A stretch of 64,000 bases of DNA, from contig OZ029913.1 in assembly GCA_964023275.1 (NCBI GenBank), positions 50,723,509 through 50,787,508 of the forward strand, given 5' to 3'. Numbering within the stretch: the stretch's first letter is position 1; each line of letters begins with the position of its first letter. Both the position numbers and the translations under genes were made by a program. This stretch comes from Norana najaformis (lineage: Eukaryota > Annelida > Clitellata > Crassiclitellata > Hormogastridae). The notes below the pieces were generated by a model. The model was not told the origin of the DNA. It made no database searches and saw nothing but the letters and a program-made list of their open reading frames with translations. Positions 18,189-26,769 of the stretch are shown here, in pieces.

Positions 18189-18584
18189 ATGTATAGTCTA
18201 TCCGGATTAGAAAAAATAATCAAAGAGCATAATATTAAAGGAACTTCTTTTATGAATAAGCCTCAAAAAGTCAAAGTTCTCATCGAGCGAGGAGTTTTAC
18301 CCGAAGACTACGCGAATAAGCCGGTAAAAGTGAATGAAAATCCCGAGAAATATTTAAAACTTAAAAATATTCGAACAAATCCTAGATGCGTAAGCGTGTA
18401 CGACATCGAAACTAACGAAACGAAAACGTATAAATCGTTATACGCGTGCGCAAAGGAATACAATGTAAGTCCAAACGTATTTTTCCGTTACGATGGAAAA
18501 ACGTGGAGAAAACGATATAAAATAAAAATCATAGATGGCCCGGTTATGAGTAAAGTGGAAGAAAAAGAAAAAGAGGCCGTGTAA
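18189..18584 (+). CDS. Small SAP/NUMOD1-like DNA-binding protein
   Basis: 131 aa. Residues about 3-40 form a SAP-like helix-turn-helix (YSLSGLEKIIKEHNIKGTSF, then KVKVLIERGVLPEDY). Residues about 67-114 match the pattern of NUMOD1, a helix-turn-helix from homing endonucleases: VSVYDIETNETKTYKS, then ACAKEYNVSPNVFFRYDG. No nuclease motif is present. The C-terminus is a short acidic/basic tail. It probably binds DNA, either as a late regulator or a core protein. It is the last gene of the rightward block, converging on the fibre gene, with a perfect hairpin in between. NUMOD1 domains are common in homing endonucleases and giant-virus genes, so capture from such a source is possible. Confidence 0.65.
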   Translation: MYSLSGLEKIIKEHNIKGTSFMNKPQKVKVLIERGVLPEDYANKPVKVNENPEKYLKLKNIRTNPRCVSVYDIETNETKTYKSLYACAKEYNVSPNVFFRYDGKTWRKRYKIKIIDGPVMSKVEEKEKEAV

Positions 18585-18598
18585 ATCGAGTTTTAATT

Positions 18599-18637
18599 AG
18601 TTTCATTACCTCACACCTATGTATAGGTAATGAAACT
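18599..18637. terminator. 13-bp hairpin between convergent genes
   Basis: agtttcattacct (18599-18611), 13-nt loop, aggtaatgaaact (18625-18637), a perfect inverted repeat with mixed base composition. It starts 15 bp after the rightward gene's stop and 40 bp from the leftward fibre gene's stop, so one hairpin could serve transcripts from both strands. A 3'-end signal is inferred. Confidence 0.65.
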
Positions 18638-18676
18638 TTCACACAGAAATAATATATGTTCCCTGTAAATTTTAAA

Positions 18677-19702
18677 TTATTCAAGCGGTCGTAAATATGC
18701 AGCTGAAAAACTTCTACCTTGAATAGTTACATCGTTATTCGAATACGCGTATATTTCGAGGTAATCGGTATTAGTTAATCTAACTAAAGTATTACCCATT
18801 GAATTATTATACGCTTTACCCGTACCTCCACCACCACAGATCTGCGTGTAAGACTCCCCGTTTTTGTATAGATAAACATTACCAAACTCATTATTAACAG
18901 ATTGAAACTCTATATACGTCGAAACGATGTAGTATCCAGCTTTACTCGGAGTGAAACGACTCAATTCTGTACTAAAGCTTGCATCGGTGTCGAATGTTAG
19001 TACTGAAAATGAAACTTTAGTGTAAACGAGGGAAGTTATTGATTGTACCCCCCATATCCCATCATTGAAGTTCGTAGCAGAAAACGTAGGACCTAATACA
19101 GCAGTATCTACATATTTTTTGGTAGCCGCATTACTTTCACCAGTAGGTTCGGCTAGACCCGTAATACGAGCTCCATACATGTAAATGTCTTTATACACAT
19201 TAATTCTCGAAGTATCTCGACCGGTTTTCACAATTTCGATAGCGACTCCATTATTTACTCGAACGCGGACTCCGATAGTAGTTTGTATCATTACGATATT
19301 TCTTTCATCTCTAGGTACGCTACTATCATCACCGTAATAAATCTTATTTCCAGTATTACCGAGATGTAGAATAAAACGTTGTCCTTCTCGAATATTGATG
19401 CAACCGAGTCTCCTGGGTATAGACGGGTCATCCGAAGAAGAAAGTAAAAGATCTCCGTCCATAGTATCGCCGTTCTTCGAAACTTTATTCGCGTCCACAT
19501 AATTTTTAGTGGCGGTATCTTGTAGATCGGTAGGGTCTGATACGTTAATCAGCTTATGAAAATTCAAATCTAAATTTTCGGTTGCAGCGTTCGTTCCATC
19601 CAAACGAAGGAAATTTTCGTTCATTTGAGAAAGAGTAACACCACCAGAAATTACTCTTTCCGAAACCCCAACATCGGTATGTCCAAATTTATCAACAGGC
19701 AT
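18677..19702 (-). CDS. Fibre-like attachment protein: tail-fibre repeats plus C1q-like head
   Basis: 341 aa. Two phage tail-fibre-type repeats are seen: residues about 43-70 (HKLINVSDPTDLQDTATKNY) and 171-199 (GARITGLAEPTGESNAATKK). They have the L..I..L.dPt...aAtK.YVD pattern of trimeric shafts, and a GDTMDGDL motif sits at 78-84. The C-terminal 135 residues are a beta-rich globular domain with SRFTPSKAGYYIVSTYIEF and VYLYKNGESY, resembling C1q/TNF-like heads that trimerise. The design (shaft plus trimeric head) suits receptor binding at a vertex, near the penton protein. It opens the leftward block and lies 22 bp from the protease. Head and shaft modules are probably a recombination product, as receptor-binding genes often are. 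Assignment to a fibre is inference from modules. Confidence 0.72.
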   Translation of the reverse strand: MPVDKFGHTDVGVSERVISGGVTLSQMNENFLRLDGTNAATENLDLNFHKLINVSDPTDLQDTATKNYVDANKVSKNGDTMDGDLLLSSSDDPSIPRRLGCINIREGQRFILHLGNTGNKIYYGDDSSVPRDERNIVMIQTTIGVRVRVNNGVAIEIVKTGRDTSRINVYKDIYMYGARITGLAEPTGESNAATKKYVDTAVLGPTFSATNFNDGIWGVQSITSLVYTKVSFSVLTFDTDASFSTELSRFTPSKAGYYIVSTYIEFQSVNNEFGNVYLYKNGESYTQICGGGGTGKAYNNSMGNTLVRLTNTDYLEIYAYSNNDVTIQGRSFSAAYLRPLE

Positions 19703-19724
19703 TTTATTTATTAATATGTTTTTT

Positions 19725-20159
19725 TTAATGTAAATCGTTGATAACTTCTTGAAAATCTACACCATCACCAACAATCTTCTTTAAAACGTACAAACATAAA
19801 TGACCGCAAAACACTTCATTATTAGGTTGTATTCGCTCGCTGTTATAATACACCGGACTTCGTAAATATTCTAACAGTTCATTAGGAGGAGGGAGACCAT
19901 AACTATCGAAATAATGCTTTTTCGTACGATTCTTCGTCCAAACTACCCAATGCGTCCCCTCTCCGTTAGAATCATCAAAGTTGAGAATACCGCACTCGTT
20001 CGTTCTCGGTCTTTTAGGTAATTGGTCTCGTAGGTATATTCCTCTAAAATTTGGAATCTTAATCTTTTTTACCGCATTTAGCAGTTGTATATTCGATAAA
20101 GGAACGTTTGGCAACGCGACACCACAAACATTTATTTCTTTTACGTGTTCAGAACTCAT
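19725..20159 (-). CDS. PRO: Adenain-like cysteine protease (maturation protease)
   Basis: 144 aa, C5/Ulp1-type. The catalytic triad is readable: H70 (GTHWVVW), D85 (YFDSYG) and C118 (FCGHLC), with Q111 in the position of the oxyanion-hole glutamine. The segment IPNFRGIYLRDQLP before the triad is conserved in Polinton proteases. Likely substrates are the two pX-like proteins, whose (M/I/L)XGG|X and (M/I/L)XGX|G sites match adenain specificity. Length is shorter than adenovirus protease (about 200) and typical of Polintons. It overlaps nothing; PolB ends 14 bp away. Confidence 0.93.
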   Translation of the reverse strand: MSSEHVKEINVCGVALPNVPLSNIQLLNAVKKIKIPNFRGIYLRDQLPKRPRTNECGILNFDDSNGEGTHWVVWTKNRTKKHYFDSYGLPPPNELLEYLRSPVYYNSERIQPNNEVFCGHLCLYVLKKIVGDGVDFQEVINDLH

Positions 20160-20173
20160 TATTTTATGTTAGT

Positions 20174-23100
20174 TTAATTATATTTACTATTTACCGAATA
20201 ATGCCCATAAGCTAATGTGTGAATTCCATCTCTCGTCATTACTCGTTTATCGTCGTCCGCGGATAATGCGATTTTATTTACCTCTTCGGTATACAAATCG
20301 TGTTTATACGATCTGATAACGTTCATTTTTCGTAATTGTTCTCTTTTAGAAAACAAACAGTCTTTGTAATCGTCGTGAGTGATCTGTTTCTTGACAACAC
20401 ACTTCTTAACGCCTTTACATTTCTTGTATTCCTCACCATCCATTCTATACGAGTATAATTTAGCTCTCAATCCTACGAACTCTTCGATCTGTTTTCCACC
20501 AGCTTCGTCTTTGAACATGCCGATAACTTTTTTGTTAATTCCAATTTCTATTCCCGATGGGTGGGTATCGCATACGCCTAACATCGCGTCTTTAGGATAC
20601 TCGCTAGTATCGAATCTACTTCGAACATCGTCGGCGATATCGGAGTAAAAATCTTCCGTTTTTATTTCATACGCTAACGAATCGGTATCGGTAAATAATA
20701 ATTTAACCCTATCTCCGTATTTTGCCTTTACGTAATTATAATGAAAGTCGTACATTAAACTTTTACTCAAGTCTAGTATACACATACCTAGATACACCGG
20801 TTTATTGTAATTTACCTCCGTTTTTCTCATGTGAATGGCGATTAAATTCTCGTCAAAAATAGTACAACTATCGTAATTGGGTTTCGCGGCTAACTTAATA
20901 GCTTGCTTCTCATCGCATACCAACCTTACATCGACTCTATTTTCTATGTTCTCCATCGTCTTCCCAAACACGCTGTTGTTCATCAATTTGAAGAAGTCCT
21001 TCTCAAAATCGTTAGCAGCACTCGTTCGTAAACGCGTGTTCAAATCGATGTACTCTTTCAACCAAGTACTTTGGTTAAATAGTACCCCTCTATGAATTTT
21101 CACAACCTTCAACCCGAGACTTTCGTACAGTTTTAAATTTTCGTAATGCAATACATAATTCTTTTTATCGTTTAAATTTGGAATTAGTTTTGTTACTACG
21201 CTCGCGTCGGGTTTTACATTTTCAGGAGCTAAAGGATAATCGTTATGAAGATCGTGTAATTCTTCAGGATATTCCAAGTCTACTTCTGGTATACATCCTA
21301 AGGATCCTTCTTCGGTAAGACTTTTCCAGTTATCCAACTCGTCTTTTTCCATCCATTTAAACCCATGGGTTGGTAGCAATTGACTCATAGCCCATCCGTA
21401 TAAATTATTTGCATCCAGATAAGTGATGAATTTAGACTCCTTCGAACTATCGAATGCTTGCATATATTTATTGTTCGCTCTCGCGTAACGATTCGAAATT
21501 GTACTGATTCCTCCTCTCGTGCCGTTCTTAATCATTAGAAGCATATCGTAATCGCTTAACAATTCTAATTTTACTTCGGTTAACTTCAATGCTGCATCCC
21601 AAGCTAGACCGGGTGATGTGAAATACCAAGCAGGGTCTAGACCATAGTTCTTCACGCATACGTCTCTAAAGTTTTCGAATACATCGGCTAGCAGTAAAAC
21701 ATCGGATTCGTTGTACAAGTCGTGATAATCTCTTAAGGTCTTACACGCAAACTCTTTCCATACCGTTTGCGCGTGTTGGTATTGTTCTTCGCTAATATTG
21801 GAATCGTTTAGTTTCGAATAAAAAGCATCCTTCGGAGGTAATTTAGTCTCATTCAGTTTTTCAACGCAATCGATGTAATCGTATGGATAAACTCCTTTTC
21901 TTAGTAAAAGATCGAGCTGTACACCGGAGTAATTCGCGCTAAGATTTTTACATTGGTCTTTACTTAGATTATTTGATAACGCTTCGAGACTCGAAGCCAT
22001 GAATTTAAAGCTGTCGATAAAACGCAGTTCTCTTTTAACGAGTACTTTTTCCCCGTACTCGTTTACGAACTCGTCGACTACAACCTCTCTGCTAAAAGAT
22101 ATATCCTTCTCCTCATTATTAGGGATACAATTGATTTTCTCACCGTTATCACCACGCAGTTTCTTTATAAATAGATGACAGTCGTATCCGGAAAGATTAT
22201 GAAACACTACCGGGAAAAACTTTGGCACTTGGTATTTTAGATTACATTCATTATGAGCAGCACCTCTAAACTTGCCGGTAAGGTGGCAGTGATCTCTAAC
22301 TCTATCTTCACCCAACTCTCCTCCGCAGATATGGCAGTTAGTTGCCTCATCAAAACATTTCTTCTCAGTTTTGCCGAATATCATCCGTTTCTTAAATTTA
22401 AACCTCTGATATATATTTTTTATATTTTCTTCAAGCGTATCTACAAATATTTGAGCAACGTCGTCTTCGTCGGTTTTTGCCGTAAACTTTACCAGGTCTT
22501 GTGAATAAAGTTTATCATCAAAACATTTGATGTGATAGCAAAACGAGCTAGGCGTATGCTTTTGGTATTGGTTGGTGTAAGACACGCTAGGATCGGGTTG
22601 ACATGTATCGATTGGTTTTATGAAAGATTCGAAATCCGCATACACGATGAATGGGACTCTCATCGACCTTTTGTAGTTTACAAATTGTAACGTGGTATTG
22701 CGCGCCGGCATCTTCACTCTCGCAACACCATGATTACTACAATGCTCCGTATGTTTATCAAGAGCTTCTTCCCTTTCAAATCCATTAAGACAACGCCGAC
22801 AATAATGCATGAAGGTTTTTGCTTTACTCGTTTGAGAAGATAATAATCTGCTAAGATTCTTAATCAAACAATAATGCCGCGTGTTATCATCCGCAATCAG
22901 CAGTAAATCGATAGGTACGACATCGGTATCTCCATTTCGTTTAGATATTCTTAAAGGATATACAAATCTTTCGTAGCCGAAAACATTAACGCTTAGATTA
23001 TTATTTTTCTCGAATATGTCGATGTCTTTCAACGAAACGGGGAAATTAATTTCATTCCAATTAAAATTTTCAGATTGCGTTCGTAGTATCTTAGTAATTC

Positions 23101-23986
23101 GTTCTTGGTCTTTATCAACAGGATTTACAGCCCTAGTAATACACCATTTAAAACACTCATCATCTTCGTTCTTCATATTGATAATAGCCTTTTTGCTAGC
23201 TAGTTCTTTCGGTAATGGAATGTATGAGTTACCTTTTAGTGGTTTATAAACAGCTGTATTAATATCTAGCTTCACCACAGTCTTAAATCTCCAATTACTT
23301 CCTCGCATCTGGAAAGTAGCCATAGACTCCAACATCTTATCTTTCATATTACTATACATTTCACTCACATCGGTAGTATCTAAATTAACTTCAGTTCTCG
23401 TCACGAATGGAATATCGCTATAGGTCACCTCTCCAGATTTCATATCAACACGCTCCATAGTACAAAAAAGAACCAAATTAATCTTTGTCTGCCGATTACT
23501 AGTAAACAGATTAATTACCTGTGGTTCAACTTTACTAAGAAAAGACGCGGCATCTATTCCTTCAACCCCGTAGATTGTGTATTGTTTAGCAAATCCTTTT
23601 ATAGCGGTAGCTGTCTCTCGAATTTCAAACTCGTTCTTTTTTTTATAAAGTTTGTTGAAAATAGAATTTACTTTTGTTTTCAAAGCTTCTAACTTTTCAC
23701 ACACAATTCTTTTTGGTTTCTCTGGAATATAACTTTCAATCCAATCAACAATATCTTTGGTGGAAGTACTAATCGTTGATTTAATCTTGTTAAAAACTTT
23801 CTTAACATACGAAACTGGTAAAGGTGTAAGTGTTGGTACACCTATTTCAGGAACTGGTTCATCGAGCAAACTACTCGTTTTAATAGTTTCAATCAACTCC
23901 GCTTTTCGCAACTTGTAATAGCCTTTCAATTCACGCTGTTTCGCTATATCTCGTAATTCGCGTATTGTTTTCGTATTGTAGTCCAT
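20174..23986 (-). CDS. POLB: Protein-primed family B DNA polymerase
   Basis: 1270 aa, the replicative polymerase. In order: an N-terminal SAP-like helix pair (residues 5-40, RELRDIAKQRELKGYYK); a long Polinton-specific N-terminal region with a DDECFKWCITRAV motif; a C2H2-type finger near 394-415 (YCRRC...H...HC); exonuclease motif I YADFE near 449-453; a Cys/His zinc cluster (CHICGG, then RDHCHLTGKFRGAAHNECN) near 550-585, like recombination endonuclease VII; Exo II FHNLSGYDCHLF near 600; Exo III YNESDVLLLAD near 760; polymerase motif A LDANNLYGWA near 857; motif B LMNNSVFGKT near 1000; and motif C TDTDSL near 1100. All catalytic motifs look intact. It is the last gene before the right TIR. 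A ctctatttaaaagg run upstream of the start is a possible TATA element. Confidence 0.97.
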   Translation of the reverse strand: MDYNTKTIRELRDIAKQRELKGYYKLRKAELIETIKTSSLLDEPVPEIGVPTLTPLPVSYVKKVFNKIKSTISTSTKDIVDWIESYIPEKPKRIVCEKLEALKTKVNSIFNKLYKKKNEFEIRETATAIKGFAKQYTIYGVEGIDAASFLSKVEPQVINLFTSNRQTKINLVLFCTMERVDMKSGEVTYSDIPFVTRTEVNLDTTDVSEMYSNMKDKMLESMATFQMRGSNWRFKTVVKLDINTAVYKPLKGNSYIPLPKELASKKAIINMKNEDDECFKWCITRAVNPVDKDQERITKILRTQSENFNWNEINFPVSLKDIDIFEKNNNLSVNVFGYERFVYPLRISKRNGDTDVVPIDLLLIADDNTRHYCLIKNLSRLLSSQTSKAKTFMHYCRRCLNGFEREEALDKHTEHCSNHGVARVKMPARNTTLQFVNYKRSMRVPFIVYADFESFIKPIDTCQPDPSVSYTNQYQKHTPSSFCYHIKCFDDKLYSQDLVKFTAKTDEDDVAQIFVDTLEENIKNIYQRFKFKKRMIFGKTEKKCFDEATNCHICGGELGEDRVRDHCHLTGKFRGAAHNECNLKYQVPKFFPVVFHNLSGYDCHLFIKKLRGDNGEKINCIPNNEEKDISFSREVVVDEFVNEYGEKVLVKRELRFIDSFKFMASSLEALSNNLSKDQCKNLSANYSGVQLDLLLRKGVYPYDYIDCVEKLNETKLPPKDAFYSKLNDSNISEEQYQHAQTVWKEFACKTLRDYHDLYNESDVLLLADVFENFRDVCVKNYGLDPAWYFTSPGLAWDAALKLTEVKLELLSDYDMLLMIKNGTRGGISTISNRYARANNKYMQAFDSSKESKFITYLDANNLYGWAMSQLLPTHGFKWMEKDELDNWKSLTEEGSLGCIPEVDLEYPEELHDLHNDYPLAPENVKPDASVVTKLIPNLNDKKNYVLHYENLKLYESLGLKVVKIHRGVLFNQSTWLKEYIDLNTRLRTSAANDFEKDFFKLMNNSVFGKTMENIENRVDVRLVCDEKQAIKLAAKPNYDSCTIFDENLIAIHMRKTEVNYNKPVYLGMCILDLSKSLMYDFHYNYVKAKYGDRVKLLFTDTDSLAYEIKTEDFYSDIADDVRSRFDTSEYPKDAMLGVCDTHPSGIEIGINKKVIGMFKDEAGGKQIEEFVGLRAKLYSYRMDGEEYKKCKGVKKCVVKKQITHDDYKDCLFSKREQLRKMNVIRSYKHDLYTEEVNKIALSADDDKRVMTRDGIHTLAYGHYSVNSKYN

Positions 23987-24009
23987 TTTATTATGTATGG
24001 TCGTCCTTT

Positions 24010-24025
24010 TAAATAGAGTTAGGAA
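24010..24025 (-). promoter_or_regulatory. Possible TATA element of PolB
   Basis: On the minus strand, ctatttaaaagg lies about 25-40 bp upstream of the PolB ATG at 23986. Proximity to the start would imply a very short leader. Weak evidence. Confidence 0.35.
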
Positions 24026-24118
24026 AATATTTTTTAGATTTTATGGATTTCTAATAAGTTTCGACGAACCTATAATATGGTTGCGTGCGCGAGATTTGGG
24101 AATTTCCAGTAGTTTCGA

Positions 24119-24126
24119 TGACGTCA
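24119..24126. promoter_or_regulatory. CRE/ATF palindrome TGACGTCA (right TIR, inner)
   Basis: Consensus CREB/ATF site 133 bp upstream of the PolB start, a sensible distance for a proximal promoter element. Confidence 0.6.
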
Positions 24127-24234
24127 TCATGTTTTTAACCAAAATGCAAAATCTATTTATAGATTACTAAAAGATTTCGACGAACCTATAATATGGTTGC
24201 GTGCGCGAGATTTGGGAATTTCCAGTAGTTTCGA

Positions 24235-24242
24235 TGACGTCA
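24235..24242. promoter_or_regulatory. CRE/ATF palindrome TGACGTCA (right TIR, outer)
   Basis: Second site of the right TIR, 116 bp outward of the first and about 250 bp upstream of the PolB start. Confidence 0.6.
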
Positions 24243-24346
24243 TCATGTTTTTAATTTTTGGTGGGGAACCTATAGGTTGAAGTTTTTAACCATAGTTTTG
24301 GTTAAAAAATCAAAAAATGCGCTAGAACCCGGGTTCCCCTACTACT

Positions 24347-24352
24347 GGCCTC
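24347..24352. repeat. Right target-site duplication GGCCTC
   Basis: Exact copy of 9382-9387 immediately outside the right TIR. Confidence 0.97.
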
Positions 24353-24685
24353 CACACAGATCCTGAGCCATATGTAAGACCATCGTTGGCTTCTAGAAGA
24401 CTGCTATGGAATCATTTCGAGGTGTGCACCCTAAGGCTACAGTAGTGGGGTGTTACTTTCATCTGATTCAGATTGTAGGCCTAATACGCAAGATTCACAA
24501 GCAAGGGTCAAAAAGTGAATATGAAACAAACGACGAGTTAGGTACGGCCATACGCTACATATCTGGGCTGGCTACGGTAGGGCGTACCCGAGGATCACGC
24601 GACAGAAGCGTTTGATATCTTAGCCGATAGCATGCCCCCCATCATGAAACGCTTCCCAAATGACTAACTTACTTTCGAGGTCGCC
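24353..24685 (+). pseudogene. MULE transposase relic, right part
   Basis: Continues the transposase interrupted at 9381. The frame TAMESFRGVHPKATVVGCYF followed by HLIQ is the textbook MULE block (DFE.A....F....C.FH..Q). It is followed by RKIHKQGSKSEYETNDELGT, AIRYISGLA and, after a frameshift near 24590, TEAFDILADSMPPIMKRF. Stops and indels make it non-functional, so it was already decaying or has decayed since. Confidence 0.8.
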
Positions 24686-24689
24686 GTCG

Positions 24690-25195
24690 CTTAGCATAGG
24701 GGCCTGATATTTATCCAAAATAACAGTGGAATCATTTTGAAAGTGTAGCAGATGGAGTTGCAAGAACAACTAATTCCGTTGAAAATTGGCATTAGTGTGG
24801 ATGGTGAATGCATGCGGGAGAGAAATGCCCTGGGGCACATGAACGCAAATATCAGTGGTTCTATCAGTGGTTCTTGCTGCCAAAGGTAAATGAGATATGT
24901 GGAACACAGCATAAAACGGCAACTACGGATTTCAATTTTCGTTGCGTCCGTCGACAATCTTCTTGCACTCTTGCATCTTGTAGCCAGCGGTGGAAACGAT
25001 CTGCACCCGGTTCGTGCACTGTATTTGCTTTTGCTTGCCGACAATTTCGCAGCGCTTGCTCATCGCTGTAGGCGTAAACGACTCGTGTTAAGCGCGGTAT
25101 CTTACTGTCTTGCGTGATTTTCTTGTTTATAACATACTGTTATAATGTTGTTGCACAGTGTCATTAAAGTGATAGAATTTCGGCTTAATATTTTC
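24690..25195. other. MULE remnants and unassigned sequence
   Basis: The first 150 bp may be further decayed MULE C-terminal sequence. No gene is supported beyond that. Confidence 0.4.
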
Positions 25196-25199
25196 AACA

Positions 25200-25430
25200 C
25201 GGCTTGGTTAAAGCGTACATCAAGGCAGCTCAGTGCGTGAGGATGCCGGTTCGCATACCGATAGTGGCTATTTTTAAGACATTTGAATCTCGGGTTAGCA
25301 CGTTCCGTACTCGAGGAATTTAAATGGCGTGGCACCCAATCAAACGGGCAGCGATGGTGAAGGATCTCATCTGATAAATTCATTGAATTAAGAGTAGTGA
25401 CGCAGTCATACAGTCGCTGTAGAGAAACGT
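25200..25430 (+). repeat. SINE-like family A, copy 2
   Basis: The plus-strand copy has ggttcgcataccg near 25248 as a B-box-like element, gaatctcgggttagcacgtt, then aaatggcgtggcaccc and a final gtcgctgtagagaaac tail. It aligns to the minus-strand copies at 3830-4530 and 60835-61060. Confidence 0.7.
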
Positions 25431-25460
25431 AATTTACATTTACGTTTACGTTTACGTTTT
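25430..25460. repeat. (TTTACG)n short tandem
   Basis: About four tttacg units plus flanking variants, directly after the SINE copy and probably grown from its tail. Confidence 0.85.
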
Positions 25461-25609
25461 CAACACAGCCCAATCTGTATTGTTTTGCAGGGGGTTCTTA
25501 ATGTTGTCAATAGGGCTGTAAGTTTCATCCCTTCCCTTCCCTTGTCTTTTTTCTTTGCGCCATATGACGGGTAGAAGAAAGGCCTGTCTTCCCCTTCTTC
25601 CACTTTTCC

Positions 25610-25810
25610 CTCCTTCCACTTCAACCCCAAACATCACCCACCGTAGCTGCCACGCTGTCCCTCTGCCCGACTCTTGGATCTTGACCTGGAACTGAACGCT
25701 TTTGCCTTTCGATTTTGTTTTGAATGAGCGCCTGTGAATAAGCTAGTTCCCGTCACGTGGCTTTCGTTGGGCGCTGTAGAAATCTCGGGATTACAATTAC
25801 GATTGTTCAT
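25610..25810 (+). repeat. Dispersed repeat family B, copy 2
   Basis: Contains caccgtagctgccacgctgt, tgagcgcctgtgaataagct, gtggctttcgttgggcgctg and a gggattacaattacgatt tail. Near-identical order in copies 4 and 5. Confidence 0.85.
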
Positions 25811-25814
25811 GACA

Positions 25815-26495
25815 TTTCGTTCTCATGTTATGCTTTTAGCTTGACCTTTGGGTCAAATAGCTGATCCAAGATTAGTTAAATATGAAAAGACATGTTGTGG
25901 AATTGAATCCGTATTCTAGCACCGCTCAACAAATTACTGAAGCTACTTCCTGCTCTCTCTGTTTATCTTGCTCTATATGTCATAACTGTCTCTCTTTCTC
26001 TCTGTCTCTGCCTCTGTCTTCGTCTTAGTATCTTTCCCTGTCTCAATTCCTCTATTCCTCTAAATCTATCCTTCACTCTCTGTTCTATCTCTGTTTGCTA
26101 TCTTCTCTTAATCTATATGTCCCCTTGTCTTTGTCTTTTCATTTTCATTGTCTTTATTACTCCTTCCTGCCTCTTTATGCCTCTATCCGTATCTGTCTTG
26201 TCCTTTATAACTCTATGTCCTCTCGTGCTGTAGCATGAGACCGGAATTTATCATCAGATTTATCCAAGTCAAGCGCAGAAGCAGCAGTGCTAATGCCCAA
26301 CAGAAAAATGAAACCGTAAAAGTTTGAGGCGCATTTGTCTGACACTTGGTAGCATAATATTCGTCCTACATGCAAAGACTCTACATTTGATGGACTTCAG
26401 AATCGCATTATATGAAAATGCGCATTATATGAAAATCACGTACTCAATCAAGACGCCTAATATTCTTCCAGAACCATAATCGAAAAGTCGAGATC
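25815..26495. other. Pyrimidine-rich stretch, no gene
   Basis: From about 25940 to 26220 the + strand is dominated by ctctgtctctg-type imperfect repeats. Nothing coding seen. Confidence 0.6.
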
Positions 26496-26499
26496 TCTA

Positions 26500-26765
26500 C
26501 AACGCTGAACGAAAGCTGAGTTGCGGAAACGCAGGCGCTCAGCCAAAACAAAATCGATAGGCAGGAAGCGTTCGGTTTCAGGTCAAGATCCAAGAGTCAG
26601 ACAGGCAGGCAGGCAGGCAGGCAGGCAGACAGGCATGCAGGCAGGCAGGCGGGCAGGCAGGCAGGCGGCTACGGTTGGTGGTGTTTGGAATTGGATCTGC
26701 AGGATAGATAAGGGGAAGAGGAAGAATCAAGTTAGGATCTGCGGAAGAGAAGTGTTTTCAGATTT
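26500..26765 (-). repeat. Dispersed repeat family B, copy 3, with expanded CAGG tract
   Basis: Reverse-orientation copy: ctcagccaaaacaaaatcga, ggttcaggtcaagatcca-type blocks and ggctacggttggtggtg. Between them, where other copies have caggcagagagacagc, this copy carries a long caggcagg array at 26597-26668. Confidence 0.85.
26597..26668. repeat. (CAGG)n microsatellite inside repeat B
   Basis: About 18 mostly perfect caggcagg units. Confidence 0.95.
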
Positions 26766-26769
26766 GAAT

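Larger units (their letters stand above)
9388..24346. mobile_element. Complete Maverick/Polinton (adintovirus-like) provirus
   Basis: 14,959-bp element with 288-bp TIRs beginning AGTAGTAGG, a 6-bp TSD and 14 open reading frames. The gene set is protein-primed PolB, retroviral-type integrase, adenain-like protease, packaging ATPase, minor and double-jelly-roll major capsid proteins, membrane-active pX-like proteins and a fibre-like protein. No ORF shows a premature stop, and the TIRs are identical, so the insertion is recent and could be functional. Coding orientation is two genes left, nine right, three left. The capsid genes and the presence of both protease and ATPase place it with virus-like Polintons/adintoviruses rather than degenerate transposons. 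Confidence 0.97.
24059..24346. repeat. Right terminal inverted repeat (288 bp)
   Basis: Exact reverse complement of 9388-9675 by eye comparison, ending cctactact. It includes the same two 116-bp-period subrepeats. Its inner edge is 72 bp upstream of the PolB start. Confidence 0.95.
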
